DNA of 64,000 nucleotides, from NCBI RefSeq assembly GCF_036588685.1, contig NC_086378.1:25707578-25771577 (forward strand), written 5' to 3'. The position numbers and the translations under genes are program-made. Below the pieces are notes generated by a model that was not told the DNA's origin, did no database searches, and saw nothing but the letters and a program-made list of their open reading frames with translations. This document shows, one piece after another, positions 32,556 to 44,339 of the stretch (position 1 is its first letter; each line of letters opens with the position of its first letter). Source of the DNA: Mytilus trossulus. Lineage: Eukaryota > Mollusca > Bivalvia > Mytilida > Mytilidae.

Positions 32556-32589
32556 ATAATTGGTATTGGCAGATATATTTTAACCTGCC

Positions 32590-32856
32590 TCATCTTTTAC
32601 GTACATTCAAGAATTTATATAACATATGAAACTGCTGGTGAAACCAGAAAAGCAATTCATATGAATACACAGTTTCTGTACCACATTTTACACCGTCTTG
32701 TTGCTCGTGCCAGTCAATACCTGATAATGAGTCTGAATGTAATATTCGAAAGTCAAACAGGGATAAGAGCACGAAGTTTTGGTATCTATGATCATCTGTA
32801 AGACTGTAACAATGTATTCTACAAATGTCAACCGACTTGTGGTGGCGTCTATACAC
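32590..32856 (-). CDS. Unidentified 88-codon frame
   Basis: A minus-strand frame with fairly balanced composition (His, Asp, Cys, Trp present; H-S-D-S-L-S-G-I-D-W-H) unlike the AT-driven frames around it. No domain is recognised. It may be an exon relic or chance. Confidence 0.15.
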   Translation of the reverse strand: MYRRHHKSVDICRIHCYSLTDDHRYQNFVLLSLFDFRILHSDSLSGIDWHEQQDGVKCGTETVYSYELLFWFHQQFHMLYKFLNVRKR

Positions 32857-33029
32857 CTTTCAATGGGTTGGCTTTAACTTTGTAACTTGGATCCCTTCAT
32901 TACTCAAGCTGTATTTGGAGAAATCTTGAGGAGATTTGTGCGCTTTTTTAAGCGTGCAACAAGTTTAAAGGGTGATGATTATATCATTATACATCACATA
33001 TCGTCATTAGAGTACTCGGCAAAATTAAA

Positions 33030-33150
33030 AGTTATCAAAGGTACCAGGATGATAATTTAGTACGCCAGACGCGCGTTTCGTCTACATAAGACTCATCAGT
33101 GACGCTCATATCAAACTTGTTATAAACCAAACAAATACAAAGTTAAATGT
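33030..33150 (-). mobile_element. Retrozyme copy, ribozyme end only
   Basis: Begins AGTTATCAAAGGTACCAGG and carries an intact hammerhead at 33062-33105. The body breaks off soon after GCCAAACAAATACAAAGT-like words. Confidence 0.85.
33062..33105 (-). ncRNA. Type I hammerhead ribozyme, intact core
   Basis: Same parts as the 13180-13223 ribozyme: CTGATGA, 4-bp stem II, GAAA, CGCGCG, GTC, with GCGTCA pairing to TGGCGT. Confidence 0.88.
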
Positions 33151-34055
33151 GACTTGCATATACTTTCTTGGTATTGGGCGGGACGATGTCTGCAACTGAA
33201 TATTCTTATTATGTATGATATCAACTAAACCTTTTTTTATTCAACACTTTCAAAAAGCCATTCATTATTCCAAGCAAAGTTTGAATCCCCTCAAACTTTA
33301 AACGTCTACTGCATGCATTTCTGGTAAGAGGAGCCATGATTGAATTACCTACAGTATAAATATTGATAATGCACATATTATTATATCCTTGATTTATTTG
33401 AGTTTTCCAATGCCATTTAGACGAATGTATAAAAATTCAAGTTTTGTCTACAAATCGACCTAAATGATTGTTTATGTCACGTGCCAGATTTAACCTCTGA
33501 ATCTTTGTATTCCATATTTCCATATTTGATTTCGATTTCATCAACCTCCGTTGAATTTAATAATTACTATATGAAAACAAGTTTGAATTGTGTCGTTTGT
33601 ATAATCAGAGTTATAAAAACAGTAATGTTGTGATTTGATTATTAGAGGGATTTAGATTTTCATTGGAATTCAGAAAAGGTAAGTTAGAGTTTAATTTGTT
33701 GTTTTAAATGGTATACATCGATTTATATTGGATTGTATGATATTCTTCTTCTAACATATAATTAATGATTCAATGTGTTGGCAAATGCATTAACACGTTT
33801 CAAAATATCGTATTATAACGTTTCACAGTTTCATATATAGATTGTTGGGTAGAGGGATATAGGATTGCGTAAATGACAATATGATCTCTCTTTCATAGAA
33901 TTTAATCTTTGTAGTTTTTGGTACATTTGTTTGGTTTTTGATACCCAACAATCACAATCTACATTTACGTTATAGATACTTTAACCTTATACAGTTACCG
34001 TATTAGAATTTTTGTGGACATGTTAAACTTTTTTTATGGTTATTTACAATTTTTT
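33151..34055. other. Unassigned; short inverted pair 33838-33963
   Basis: TAGATTGTTGGGTA near 33838 and TACCCAACAATC near 33941 are inverted over about 13 bp. Nothing else stands out. Confidence 0.4.
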
Positions 34056-34059
34056 GCGT

Positions 34060-34200
34060 CCTGAATGTTCTTCAACTTTATACTTGTTTGGCTTTCTAAC
34101 TATTTTGATCTGATCGTCACTAATGAGTCTTATGGTATGAAGACAAAACGCGGCGTATCAATTTACTAAATTATATAGCCTGGTATCTTTGATAACTATT
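34060..34200 (+). mobile_element. Retrozyme copy, degenerate ribozyme
   Basis: The ribozyme region at 34114-34158 reads CTAATGAGTC and GACAAAACGCG, so both conserved core boxes are mutated and it should be dead. Retrozyme flank words (GAATGTTCTTCAACTT, CCTGGTATCTTTGATAACTA) are recognisable. Confidence 0.75.
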
Positions 34201-34204
34201 TGCC

Positions 34205-37200
34205 AATACAGTGATAAATAGATAATCTAGCAGAGGTTTATAATTCCAATTCAATAATGATATTTCAATATTTTAATAATGTATACGTAATTGATAGTTA
34301 AAAAAAATTCTTATATCAAAATCATTCGAAAACCAGGATAAATATTGAAATGGGAATTATGATGAAATAACAAACAAAGTCGATAAAATCTGATAAAATA
34401 AAGCACTGTCAACCAATTAGAGAAGTGAAAAAGAGAAGACTGCCATATTCCTGATTTTGCGCAAAATAAAGATGGAAGTTATTATTGGTTTTAGAGCTAG
34501 CAACACTCCCACTTCTATGACATTTGTTTATAGTTTAGTTATATTGGGAAAATTAGGTGAACAACTGTTGATTGTCAAGTCTCTGATTTGCCAATATATA
34601 AAAGACTAAACTTTCCACTCATTTGTTCAATATGCAAGACTTACATCTGGTTTCACTGTATAAAATATATCCCATCAGTACGTAGTTACACAAAGAACCT
34701 TTTTGTATCATACTGATATTTTGAATGACTTTTTTTCATGAACTGCACTGTACTTTTGTCCTACTAGCTGGATAATAAAACTAAAAAATAGTTTAAATAT
34801 TTATTATTTTGAAAATAAAATGCTATGGTATATACGTCTGTTGAACAATTATGGCTTCATCAATATGTTGAGAGAATTGTACTTTCCTTCAGGCATATCG
34901 TAAACTAGATTATATAATTTGGTATCAGATTATTCTTGTATAAACCGGATCTATTTCCATTATCAATTTATATAAGAATAATTGCACAAAATTGCAGCGC
35001 CAAAATAAAAAGATTATAATTTTATAAAAAAAAGCTATTCAAGAGTCGCCATATATTACAGAAGTTCTTTGTTCTTCAACTATTTCGTCATTCTGATAAG
35101 TTTCATAATGGTTTCTTTTTAAATATTAGCTTAATAATTAATATAAGTTTTAAAAAACTGATACAAATTATGAATGTCATTTTCGCCTGTAGATGAAAAA
35201 ACACTTTATGAATTTTGAGCGTTGGAAACTAATTTATTTGTTTACTCTAATCAGAAACGGTCAAAATTCAACATGTGAAAGCCAAGGATGCGTAAACATG
35301 CTAAAACATAAGCCTTGTCTTTGTTTGGTGATATAACCGACACTTTACAATTCCCTTGATTGGATACTCGTACACATGTAACAGAAATGTGTATTGCTGA
35401 AGACAAACAGGAAATCAATATAGAGATAGAAACTCAAAATACAGCTTATCGAAAATTTCAATTTTTATTAATTAAAGTTATCTTTTTAAATCATCGTACA
35501 AAAAATGCATAAAAGAACGGCGGTTATATTTAAATCGAAAACAATTCCTTTATTATTACATTGTTGTTTTATTGTTGGTACAAACCTTTCTTACATCCAC
35601 GTCCTTCGAAAAGTTGTCTAATTGACAAATATACAACCTTGTTTTCATAACGCCAGTGTTGATGTGGCGCAGGGTGTATAGTTACCTGTTTTAATTAAGT
35701 TGAACTACAAATAAAAATAGTATAGGGTCGCATCTAGGTTAAGTACTTTATTTCAAATGCAACTTTACAACAACTGAACAGGGATGGTATACGTATGTGA
35801 GCAACTTCTCGATTTTCGAAATATTCGCCCTTCACACTAAACACCTACAGTATGAATTTCTATATGATATTCTTGGTTTTATTATATAAAACTCCTGAAT
35901 TAATTGATTTTTTACAAACGACTAACAATTCAAAGAGCTCTAATTAAGTGCTACATTTTTCTAAAACTTATTCGGTTTTTGGTCTATTGTTAAAAGAAGA
36001 ATTAAATTTCTTATTAACAGGTTTGATCAAAATGCCTATTATTTTTTTAAATGCTAAAACGTGTATCTAAATTACAAACAAGGATAAAAATACATATACA
36101 AATACATGGAATCGTTATAGTATATCATCAATTTGTGCTTATTTTAGACAAGACTTCATCAAAAGGACAACCAAAGATGGAAATTGTTATCAAATAGTCC
36201 GTTTCTATGTACTTTGGCTTTTGTTTTTGTATCAATTCAATGTTTCTGTTGTTCCGTTGTGTTCCTCTTAAAATTTATGTTTTTCCCTCGGTTTTATTAT
36301 TTTTTAAAATACGAATCTGTTTCCGGTTTATCATGATCAGGGGTATCCCATTGTTGCCTTTATTTAAACTATCTACGTACCCGCATCGCTCCTCTTGGGA
36401 GCTGTTGCGATTCGCACGTGTTGTTTTTACCTTGAGGTGTATCTTTTCTAAATAGATTCGTGTAGTTTAGACATTGGTTAACTACTGTTGCATTTAATTT
36501 AACACTTTAAAAAGTACTTATTTTGCATTAATCAGCACTGGTTTATAAACAATTGAATAACCTAATATTGTAAACTTACAAATGTAGTCTTTTACTGTAT
36601 TATCTTTATTCTGAAAGTTGGAAAAAGTTGGAATACAATTTTAGATATCAATGCCTCAGATAAAACTGAAATATAAAAAGGTACAAGGAGACATCGGCGG
36701 TTTTTGATGTTTATATTTGTATAATGCTTTTTTTTCGATGTGAGTCAGGACAATTATAGCTTATTTAAATTGCAGAAGAGATAAACATAACAATACCAAC
36801 AGATCGAAAATATTAGATGCCTTGGCACCTAGGGTACAAAGCAGATAAAAGCCTGATCCATCAAGATTTACTCACGGTTGTTAAACTTCACAGAACTCAC
36901 TTTTTTGACAGTTAAATGTACGGAAGATACCTAAACTTGCACCTATTCGTTTCCTAACTTTAATTAATCATTGCTGTAAGTCAATAATAGGTTATTAAAC
37001 TAGGTATTTTCATTAAATTAATTATATATCACAATCAAGCTAATTATCGACATATGAAATGTATGCCTCAAACACTTGAAATTTGATGTAATATAAACTT
37101 ATCCGAATTTAAATTGCCGAATACAATTACCAGATCATATAACTGATAGAATAAAAAATTGTATTGTAACATATCTCAAATAAATCGGGTATTGATTCAG

Positions 37201-37735
37201 TTTCCCGTTAAAGAGTACATTTTACCTGAAAAATAATTCAGTCATGTATATATATTGTTTTTGCTTACAAGGAAATACAAAAATTAAAGAATTGTGAATG
37301 GTAAAGTTGACAATATCCCGAAGGTGTAACAAACCCTTTATTTTCACATGACTTATGTGACCAATACGTAATATCTTTGTTGTCGATGTATATTTGTAAC
37401 TTTTTGTGTGCGTCTTTGTTAGATTTATTTGTATGTTTGTTTGAATTGTTTGGTTAGTTTTGTTGTATGTATGTGATTTATGTTTTCAAAGTTTTGGCTG
37501 CTGGATCCAATTTATGGTCACATTAACTTTTAATGTCTGTTTGAGTTGCTTGTTTTTGCTCGTGGATAAAGACCTACGAAAATGGACCTGTAGTTGATTT
37601 TATTTTAACTTTGGTTGATACATGATCATTAGATTATTTTATTCAGATTCGTTCTTACTTTTACCAGAGACATTACATGTCTCTGATTTTACTAAGACAT
37701 GCTTGCACACAAATAAAATATATGTGCAGAGTAAT
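34205..37735. other. Long unassigned stretch
   Basis: About 3.5 kb of AT-rich DNA with no gene, tandem array or clear element. A diverged fam-4 scrap lies near 34385-34475. Confidence 0.45.
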
Positions 37736-37737
37736 TA

Positions 37738-37905
37738 AGAGATAACTGTATTGTATTTGAAACTTTAAGGACGTCCATTGGTAGTTTTACTGTCTCAAAT
37801 TTAGTTTACCTGGCGACGAGGAGCGGAGACAGGTAAACGGGTATTTGCGACAGTAAAACTACCGATGGACGTCCGAAAAGCTTCAAATACAATACAGTTA
37901 TCTCT
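37738..37905. mobile_element. 168-bp fold-back element
   Basis: Arms of about 70-80 bp are inverted copies of each other: AGAGATAACTGTATTG at the left matches TCTCT at the right end (37905), and GGACGTCCAT-like, GGTAGTTTTACTGTC-like and GTTTACCTG/CAGGTAAAC words pair inwards. The loop is GCGACGAGGAGCGGAGA. A fold-back MITE. Confidence 0.9.
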
Positions 37906-37909
37906 ATTC

Positions 37910-40900
37910 TAATGCAAAACAAGCTTATAATTAAATTTCAATCATTATTTCAGTATAAAATCTTCATTAAAGAAAATTCCGCGAAAAGATGTTATCTTCT
38001 TTGGTCCATATACTAGGTGACGTCATAGGTATGCTTCCGGGGTCAAACATATACACCGGGCGTTTTAAGGCTTCTGTGCCGCTTCAGAATGTAATAAAAT
38101 TTGATAAAACGAAGATTTGTAGGCACAACAAGTGAGTTTTTGTTTATTATTATAGAAATAACATGTCAATACATTCCGAAATTCAAAATGTCGGCTTCCT
38201 TAGTTACAGACAAGGAGATAGAGAATTTTACGCTTGCTGTCATCCAATCAGAACAATTGTTACAAAATAATTGCATTAGAATACTAGTTTCACTGTCAAA
38301 GGAAATAACAAAGATATTAGTATACTTACAACCATAAAAGAGGTGGCTGATACCAAAGGGGTAACACAAATTCATAGATTCAAAAATACAGTTATATGGT
38401 ACATGCCCTCTCTTATTTGCAGATGAGCTGTTTTCGTCTATGAACCACATAACTTACTGTATAACAAGTTAACTTTTAAAGCTGACTAGGTATTTGCTTG
38501 CTTAAAGGTAATTTGTATCTGCATTTTTAAGCTCAAAATAGTCACATAATATGCTCAAAGTAACCACCTTAGTCCTATTCTTGAAGATATCTCTCAAATG
38601 AACCTATATTAATCAGTTCCATAACTCTCTTAAGTTAAACGTTATATTTTATGTTATATGGATTTAAAAAAAAAAGATATGTAATTTTTTGACCTTTTGG
38701 ACTAGTAAGTGAAAATTACCTGACCAACAACAACGTTAACTGGTCTAATAGAAAAATCCTGCAACATAACTTTTGTTGTAAATAAATGTTCAAATGATTA
38801 TAGGACTGTTGAATTGGTTTTCATGAATATGACTTCAACCAGTTAAAGTTTTCAGAAGCTAGATATTCAATAAGTTTTAATTATAATATCTGTTGGTAAA
38901 ATATTTAGAATTCATAACTGAAAAGCTACAAAACATATCTCTTTTATTGAATTAATGTTTCACTTTTTTGAAACAGTGTACGATTAGCTAGATTTATTTA
39001 TTACGCAGACAATTATAAATATACATGTACTAGTACTGTTGTTGAGATTTTCGTAATTTTCAAAATGTAGACCTAAGTTTCAAAACAGGAATTTTAAACC
39101 ATCAGTCAATAATCTCATTACAGATGATCATAATCATCAATATAATGCTCCGAACGTTTTATTACGAAATATAATGCTACAAGTTTTAGCAGCTTAAGGA
39201 CCTATATATTGGTTGATGGGATGATGATAAATCACTTCCTAAAGTTTCCGAAAACTAAACATTTTAGGCGGTTTTATATATATCTTTTTTAAAATAATGT
39301 ATAAATATCAAAAACATTTGAAACACAGTACTGATTCATTGAAGGCAAACTATCATTTGATGCAGAAATCTCAACATTCAAGAATAAGGTACATACAGAA
39401 TCAAAATTAGCGAGCTATAAGAACAAATGTCGTTTCTGAACATTTAGAAAGTGAACACATTTCAAAAATATTCCTTTGAAAAAAACTATTAAAAAATCGG
39501 ATTAAAACAAAAAGTTTGGATAAAATATCATCCAGAGAATAATCTCCTTTTCTTGGTTGAAATCTAGGACAGTTCTGTGAAAGACGTTGAAGGAGGCTTT
39601 TCTTTCATTGCTATTTCTATAAAGTCAAATAAATTCAATTCTTCCAATGCCTCGGATAATCCTCGAAACAGAATAGGCATGTAGTTAGTCGATGAATAAA
39701 TAAGTTTTCCTGCTTTGATAGTATAGGAATATATCAATAAATGTGTTTGCTAAATTCGTTAATAATTATTTTTATAACAATGTTTTTTTCTCATACAAAG
39801 AAATACCAATCAGTGTTTACAGAGTAAATTCTGATGTAAAAATTCCCAACTTGATCTGACATATATAATAGAATGAATTCAGCTATCCTTTATATAACAA
39901 GGTTAAAGCAATGTCTGTTCGGAGAAATCCTTGAACATTGTCTGCAACCGACATGTTTACAGCTTTAACCTTCTTTTTGTCATTTTTTTTTATTGAAATT
40001 TTTATGCACCCCCCCTCCTCTATGAATTAAGTTCATCATTCCTAAGCACGGGTTTAAATAGATATTAACTGTCAAAACAGGGACAAGTCTAAATAAAAAC
40101 ATATATTCATTTGAATAGTAGTGATAAACTAGGCATATGCTCGTTTATTATCATAATAAAATTCAATAACTATACTTGATATCAAGTAATATGCAAATCT
40201 CGCTCTTTCTGAAATCAATTATTACGCTCGTTCTGAAACCTATGATAATGCAATCTCAAACAATCATTGGTTGTACGTCAAAAATAATTTCTATGAAAAG
40301 AAAATGGATGGTATAGTGTATTTATTCATGAAATTAACTCAAAAGAACATATCTTTTATTTCTGTAATTCATTTCAAGTCCCAGTGTGAGAACTCTCACC
40401 TCACTGCAAGTTCAAGATGTCCCCTATCGCCAATTTGAGCGAAATTCTATGCTAACTGTCGATCACTTGTCATTTGTAGATTGCAGAATTAAATTACAGT
40501 ATGATATCAAATAATAATTTTTATCATAAACTAAGCATTGATATGGTAGCTTTTGCATATGTGTAATGAGCGGAAGTACACAAGCCATGATTTCCCACCC
40601 GGGCTGATAACCCATATATGGCAAAGGCCATGTATTAATCTCTATGTATCTGTTGAAACAATCTAACAAGCAGTATCATATATTTCCCGACATTCTGTCT
40701 GTTCAAACAAGCAATACACATATTTTAGACAACCACAGTTCATATAAAGATACTGTATATGTCTAATAAAATAACATGAAAACAAATCAAATAGCAAAGG
40801 TGAATATAATGTTGGAAAGCATATTTATTTCATAAACAAATTGATCGAAAGAGAGTATATGGTGTACCACACCTTGAAGAAGTTCACTAAAGTATGAATG

Positions 40901-40975
40901 CAATATCACTAGAAAATTGTGAGCTCATACCTCTAATGTCTATTTGTCTTGTTAACACATTGTTAATATAATAGG
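37910..40975. other. Long unassigned stretch; fam-3 scrap at 38338-38390
   Basis: AT-rich. TGATACCAAAGGGGTAACAC near 38352 is a small fam-3 piece. Overlapping frames at 38101-38450 on both strands have no recognisable domain. Confidence 0.45.
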
Positions 40976-40979
40976 AATC

Positions 40980-41200
40980 AATGCAACTGTCATACATGTG
41001 AGGAGTTAAGCTAGCTATAAAACCAGATTTAATCCTCAATTTTACATAAGAAAATACCTGTCCGAGTCAGGACTATTTAGTATATAAGTTGTTTTTCATT
41101 TGTTTCGATTGTTTGAGCTCTTAATTTTGCCATTTCAAGAGGAGTTCGGTTTTAAAATTCTTTTGCAGTCCGGTATTTTTGTTATTTTACCTTCTGTACA
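40980..41200 (+). repeat. Dispersed repeat fam-4, old copy
   Basis: CAACTGTCATACATGTGAGG, AAATACCTGTCCGAGTCAGG and CCGGTATTTTTGTTATTTTA preserve the fam-4 order with many changes. Confidence 0.75.
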
Positions 41201-41302
41201 CATTACGAATAGTTCAAATTGTCACGATCTTAACACAGCACGGAATACATACTTTGTAACTGCAATAGAAAAAATTATACAATTTAGGAATATACTATAA
41301 AA

Positions 41303-41405
41303 AAAAGAAGATATGGTATGATTTCCAATGAGACGGCTATCTACAAAAGACCAAAATGACACAGACATTAACAACTACAGGTCACCGTACGGCCTTCAAA
41401 GCTAT
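41303..41405 (+). repeat. Dispersed repeat fam-2
   Basis: AGAAGATATGGTATGA, ACCAAAATGACACAGACATT and GTCACCGTACGGCCTTCAA. Confidence 0.85.
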
Positions 41406-41527
41406 TATTTACAACTGTCATATATCTGACTAGTTACAGTCATTTTCAAGAAAATTGTTTCTTTAATCTATTTTTATAGCCAGCCAAACTTCCCATTGTA
41501 TAACAGTTGTTTATAGCTTTGTTATAT

Positions 41528-41979
41528 GGGGACGAAGTCTCCAATAACAGTAGAAAATTCAATAAAAAAAAATCGGGAAAATTTCCCGAATTTTTCATTG
41601 TACTAATGAACTCAAAATCGTTCAATTTTTTTTATGTCATGTTTTGAAATCCCGGACCTGCGCAGAAATCTACAACGTACTTCCTTTTTCCGGTTTCGAG
41701 TTGTATGAATCTTTGAGTAAAATATTGATTTATCAGTCTAGTATAAATAGGAAGGAATGCAATATCAATTTCATTTTTAATAATTCCTTGATTTGAAAAA
41801 AACGTTACCTGATGATAGCATTTCTTTGTTTACATTGCATATGACGTCATAGTTAAATAACGTCACCACTTAAATCCCTAACAACAGAACCAAAATCGGA
41901 AATGTTACGGTATTTCCGTTTCTTTGTTTCAACAAATATTTAATTTAGAAAAAATAATTCATAAACAGACTTCGTCCCC
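41528..41979. mobile_element. 452-bp TIR element (GGGGACGAAGTCT ends)
   Basis: Ends are exact inverted copies of GGGGACGAAGTCT (with a T just outside each copy). The interior is non-coding, has a complete TGACGTCA site near 41843 and an ACGTCA half-site further on. A MITE of unknown superfamily; the target duplication is not clear. Confidence 0.75.
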
Positions 41980-42044
41980 ATTTACAGGTAATGCTACCTC
42001 ATATTATTGACAACATTGGGTGTGCAACGCAAATAAACATTTAT

Positions 42045-42145
42045 AGATTATCGTTGATTATCTCAACGAGATTGGTTTTCTCGCTTGAGCTGGTACAGCG
42101 AAAGTGAGAAAAGCAATCGAGTTGAGATGACCAATGATAATCTGT
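42045..42145. repeat. Imperfect 100-bp inverted repeat
   Basis: AGATTATCGTTGATTATCTC at the left pairs with GATGACCAATGATAATCT at the right. Inner GGTTTTCTCGC and GTGAGAAAAGC words also pair around a short GAGCTGGTACAGC centre. Confidence 0.75.
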
Positions 42146-42149
42146 TTAT

Positions 42150-42560
42150 TGCTATTTTACCTATGACGACGTTGTCAATTTCAATGTCAATTTCGTTTGC
42201 AACGTTACGTGGCCTCCTTAGTTTCTCGCGATAATTTTTCCATCTCAAGCGAGAAGCATGATATGAAAATTATCACAAAATGAGATCAAAGGCAAAATGC
42301 ACAAAATAGCGATAAAAAAAGGTTAATGTGACAATAACAGTGATCAAAACGATTTAAACATACGTTACAGACATACAACACAACTGACTAAAAATTCGTA
42401 CAAACATACAAATAAATCTAATAAAGGCGCCAGAAAAAGTTAATCTAAAAAAGGCAAATGTCTTACTAGTGTACACTTTCCCAGTAAAGCCTGAGTTTAG
42501 TTTAAGATAAAATATAAAGGTAAAAAATGAAAAAAAAAAACAATAGAAAAACTCTTGTGT
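42150..42560. other. Unassigned
   Basis: No feature seen beyond a CTCGCGATAA/CATCTCAAGCGAG echo of the preceding inverted repeat. Confidence 0.4.
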
Positions 42561-42563
42561 CCA

Positions 42564-42720
42564 ATAGTTGTCAAATGTACCAGGATTCTAATTTAATACA
42601 CCAGACTCGCGTTTCGTCTACACAAGACTCATCAGTGACGCTCAGATCAAAATAGTTATAAGCCAAACAAGTTCAAAGTTGATGAGAATTCAGGACCTAA
42701 AATCAAAAAAAAATGTGCTA
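42564..42720 (-). mobile_element. Retrozyme copy, partial
   Basis: Starts with ATAGTTGTCAAATGTACCAG, hammerhead at 42598-42641, then body words TCAAAATAGTTATAAGCC and a GAGGACC-like word; truncated after about 155 bp. Confidence 0.85.
42598..42641 (-). ncRNA. Hammerhead ribozyme, near-intact
   Basis: CTGATGA, GTCT/AGAC stem II, GAAA and GTC are present. One base in the CGCGCG stem III is changed (CGCGAG on the minus strand), weakening dimer pairing. Confidence 0.8.
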
Positions 42721-42724
42721 AATA

Positions 42725-44215
42725 GACTGTTTTTCTAAGTCATAAACCTGTACTCAGTACTCGGAGTACAAAAATTGTGCTCGAAACAGCAAATTCAGTA
42801 CTAGTATTTTGATTAGTTGAATACTGAGTCTAAGTACGATAATTGTACGCCATATGTTTATGACCACAAAGTCGCTGTACTGCGTGCACTGAGAATGTAT
42901 AACAGTTTCGGTACATTGATATATGATTCACTTTATAACAAAAGTTGATGCTAAGCTTGAAATCAAAGATAGGGGAGTTAAATCTTTTTTACACCCTCTC
43001 TCTCTAATCCCCCCCCCCCTAAAATAAAAGAAAAGAAAGAAGAAGAAGAAAGAAAATGAATTCCCCAAAACAAATAAACGAAAATACAAATAAAAAACTA
43101 ATGTTAGTAACCAAAAAATAAAAAAGGGAAACACGTATTCAATTAATTTTACAGATTAAAATGACATTTAATCTATGCTTACACGTGTAAATAATTCACC
43201 ATATTTATCAATCTAGGTTATATACATTTATAAAAGTCAAAGTGGACTGAAAAATGAACATCTTGATCATATTCATTAAAAAGTATACAGAGTGTGGATT
43301 GATTACATAAATCTATTGTATCTGTCATTTTCTTGTCAATTTCCTCGCTTTAATGAAAAAGCAAAACTCACTAATGCTTCAAAGATGTAATTGGAAATTA
43401 CAGAGCCTTGGTGAACGTATTGATTTTGGAAATTTTCTATACAAATACATATGTCTTCTATTAGCAACTGTGTCATCGAATTATTTAGGTGTATGCCTTT
43501 TTAAAGTAAAAAGTGTTTCAAAAGTTCAAATAAAAATCAAGATTGCTCTTCATTCTGCGAAAATGTTTCAACGTAATGAAACATGCTAATGTAATGATGA
43601 ATATGATTCTCATAGCAACCTTCTGTACACTTAGAATGTAACAGCAGTCTTTAAAAATGGAAATCACACAAACTTCGACATTTTAGAATAATCTACAGAT
43701 AACTTAGTCAACTAACCGACAAATATATAATATGTAAATGTACTATAAGAACATACCGCATTTACCCTAGAAAATGACAACAAAGGCATTCAATTAACTA
43801 GTTGCTGAACTAGATATTGATAGTAGAGTACAGAAAAATATTTAAAACCCAGCATTTATACTTGTACTTTTCAGTATATATCATATACTGGAAGGCATAA
43901 ATTCTACCACAATAGCAATGTTGCTATCTATCGAGCAGCCACTTGAGATTGTTAAAAATAATATAAAAATATTAGAAGCCTTTTGCAAGGTTTATCAAGA
44001 TTTAAAAAAAGAATTATCAAGAAATAAGGGGCAAACATAGTTTATGATGTTAAAAAATAGTCCACTCATTTAACAAACATCTAAACATAGAAATACCCTG
44101 ATGAAACAGAATAAACCCAAAACAGAGATCATTCTGCAATGCTAGGCTAGGATAATATCCTGTTAGTAGTCTGAATCTAACGTTCATTTTCGCTAAACTT
44201 GATAAATATTGTCTA
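42725..44215. other. Unassigned; C-run and purine tract at 43010-43060
   Basis: A run of C followed by a GA-rich tract. The 78-codon frame at 43353-43589 is not recognisable. Confidence 0.45.
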
Positions 44216-44217
44216 TG

Positions 44218-44335
44218 TGTCAGCTGAAGCCATCCTTCGGGTGATGGATTTTCTTGCTGGTCTTGGAATGCTTTTGCTCTTTGGTCGGGTTTTTATCTTT
44301 TTGAAACATTTTTAGTTTCTTATGTTTACTCTAAA
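44218..44335 (+). mobile_element. 5'-truncated tail-R copy
   Basis: GTCAGCTGAAGCCATCCTTC, GGTGATGG and TTTTGCTCTTTGGTCGGGTT follow the last 130 bp of the element at 21304-21935. Confidence 0.6.
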
Positions 44336-44339
44336 AGAA

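Noticed and set aside
38101..38450. Overlapping frames on both strands
   Set aside because: AT-rich composition with no domain or splice context.
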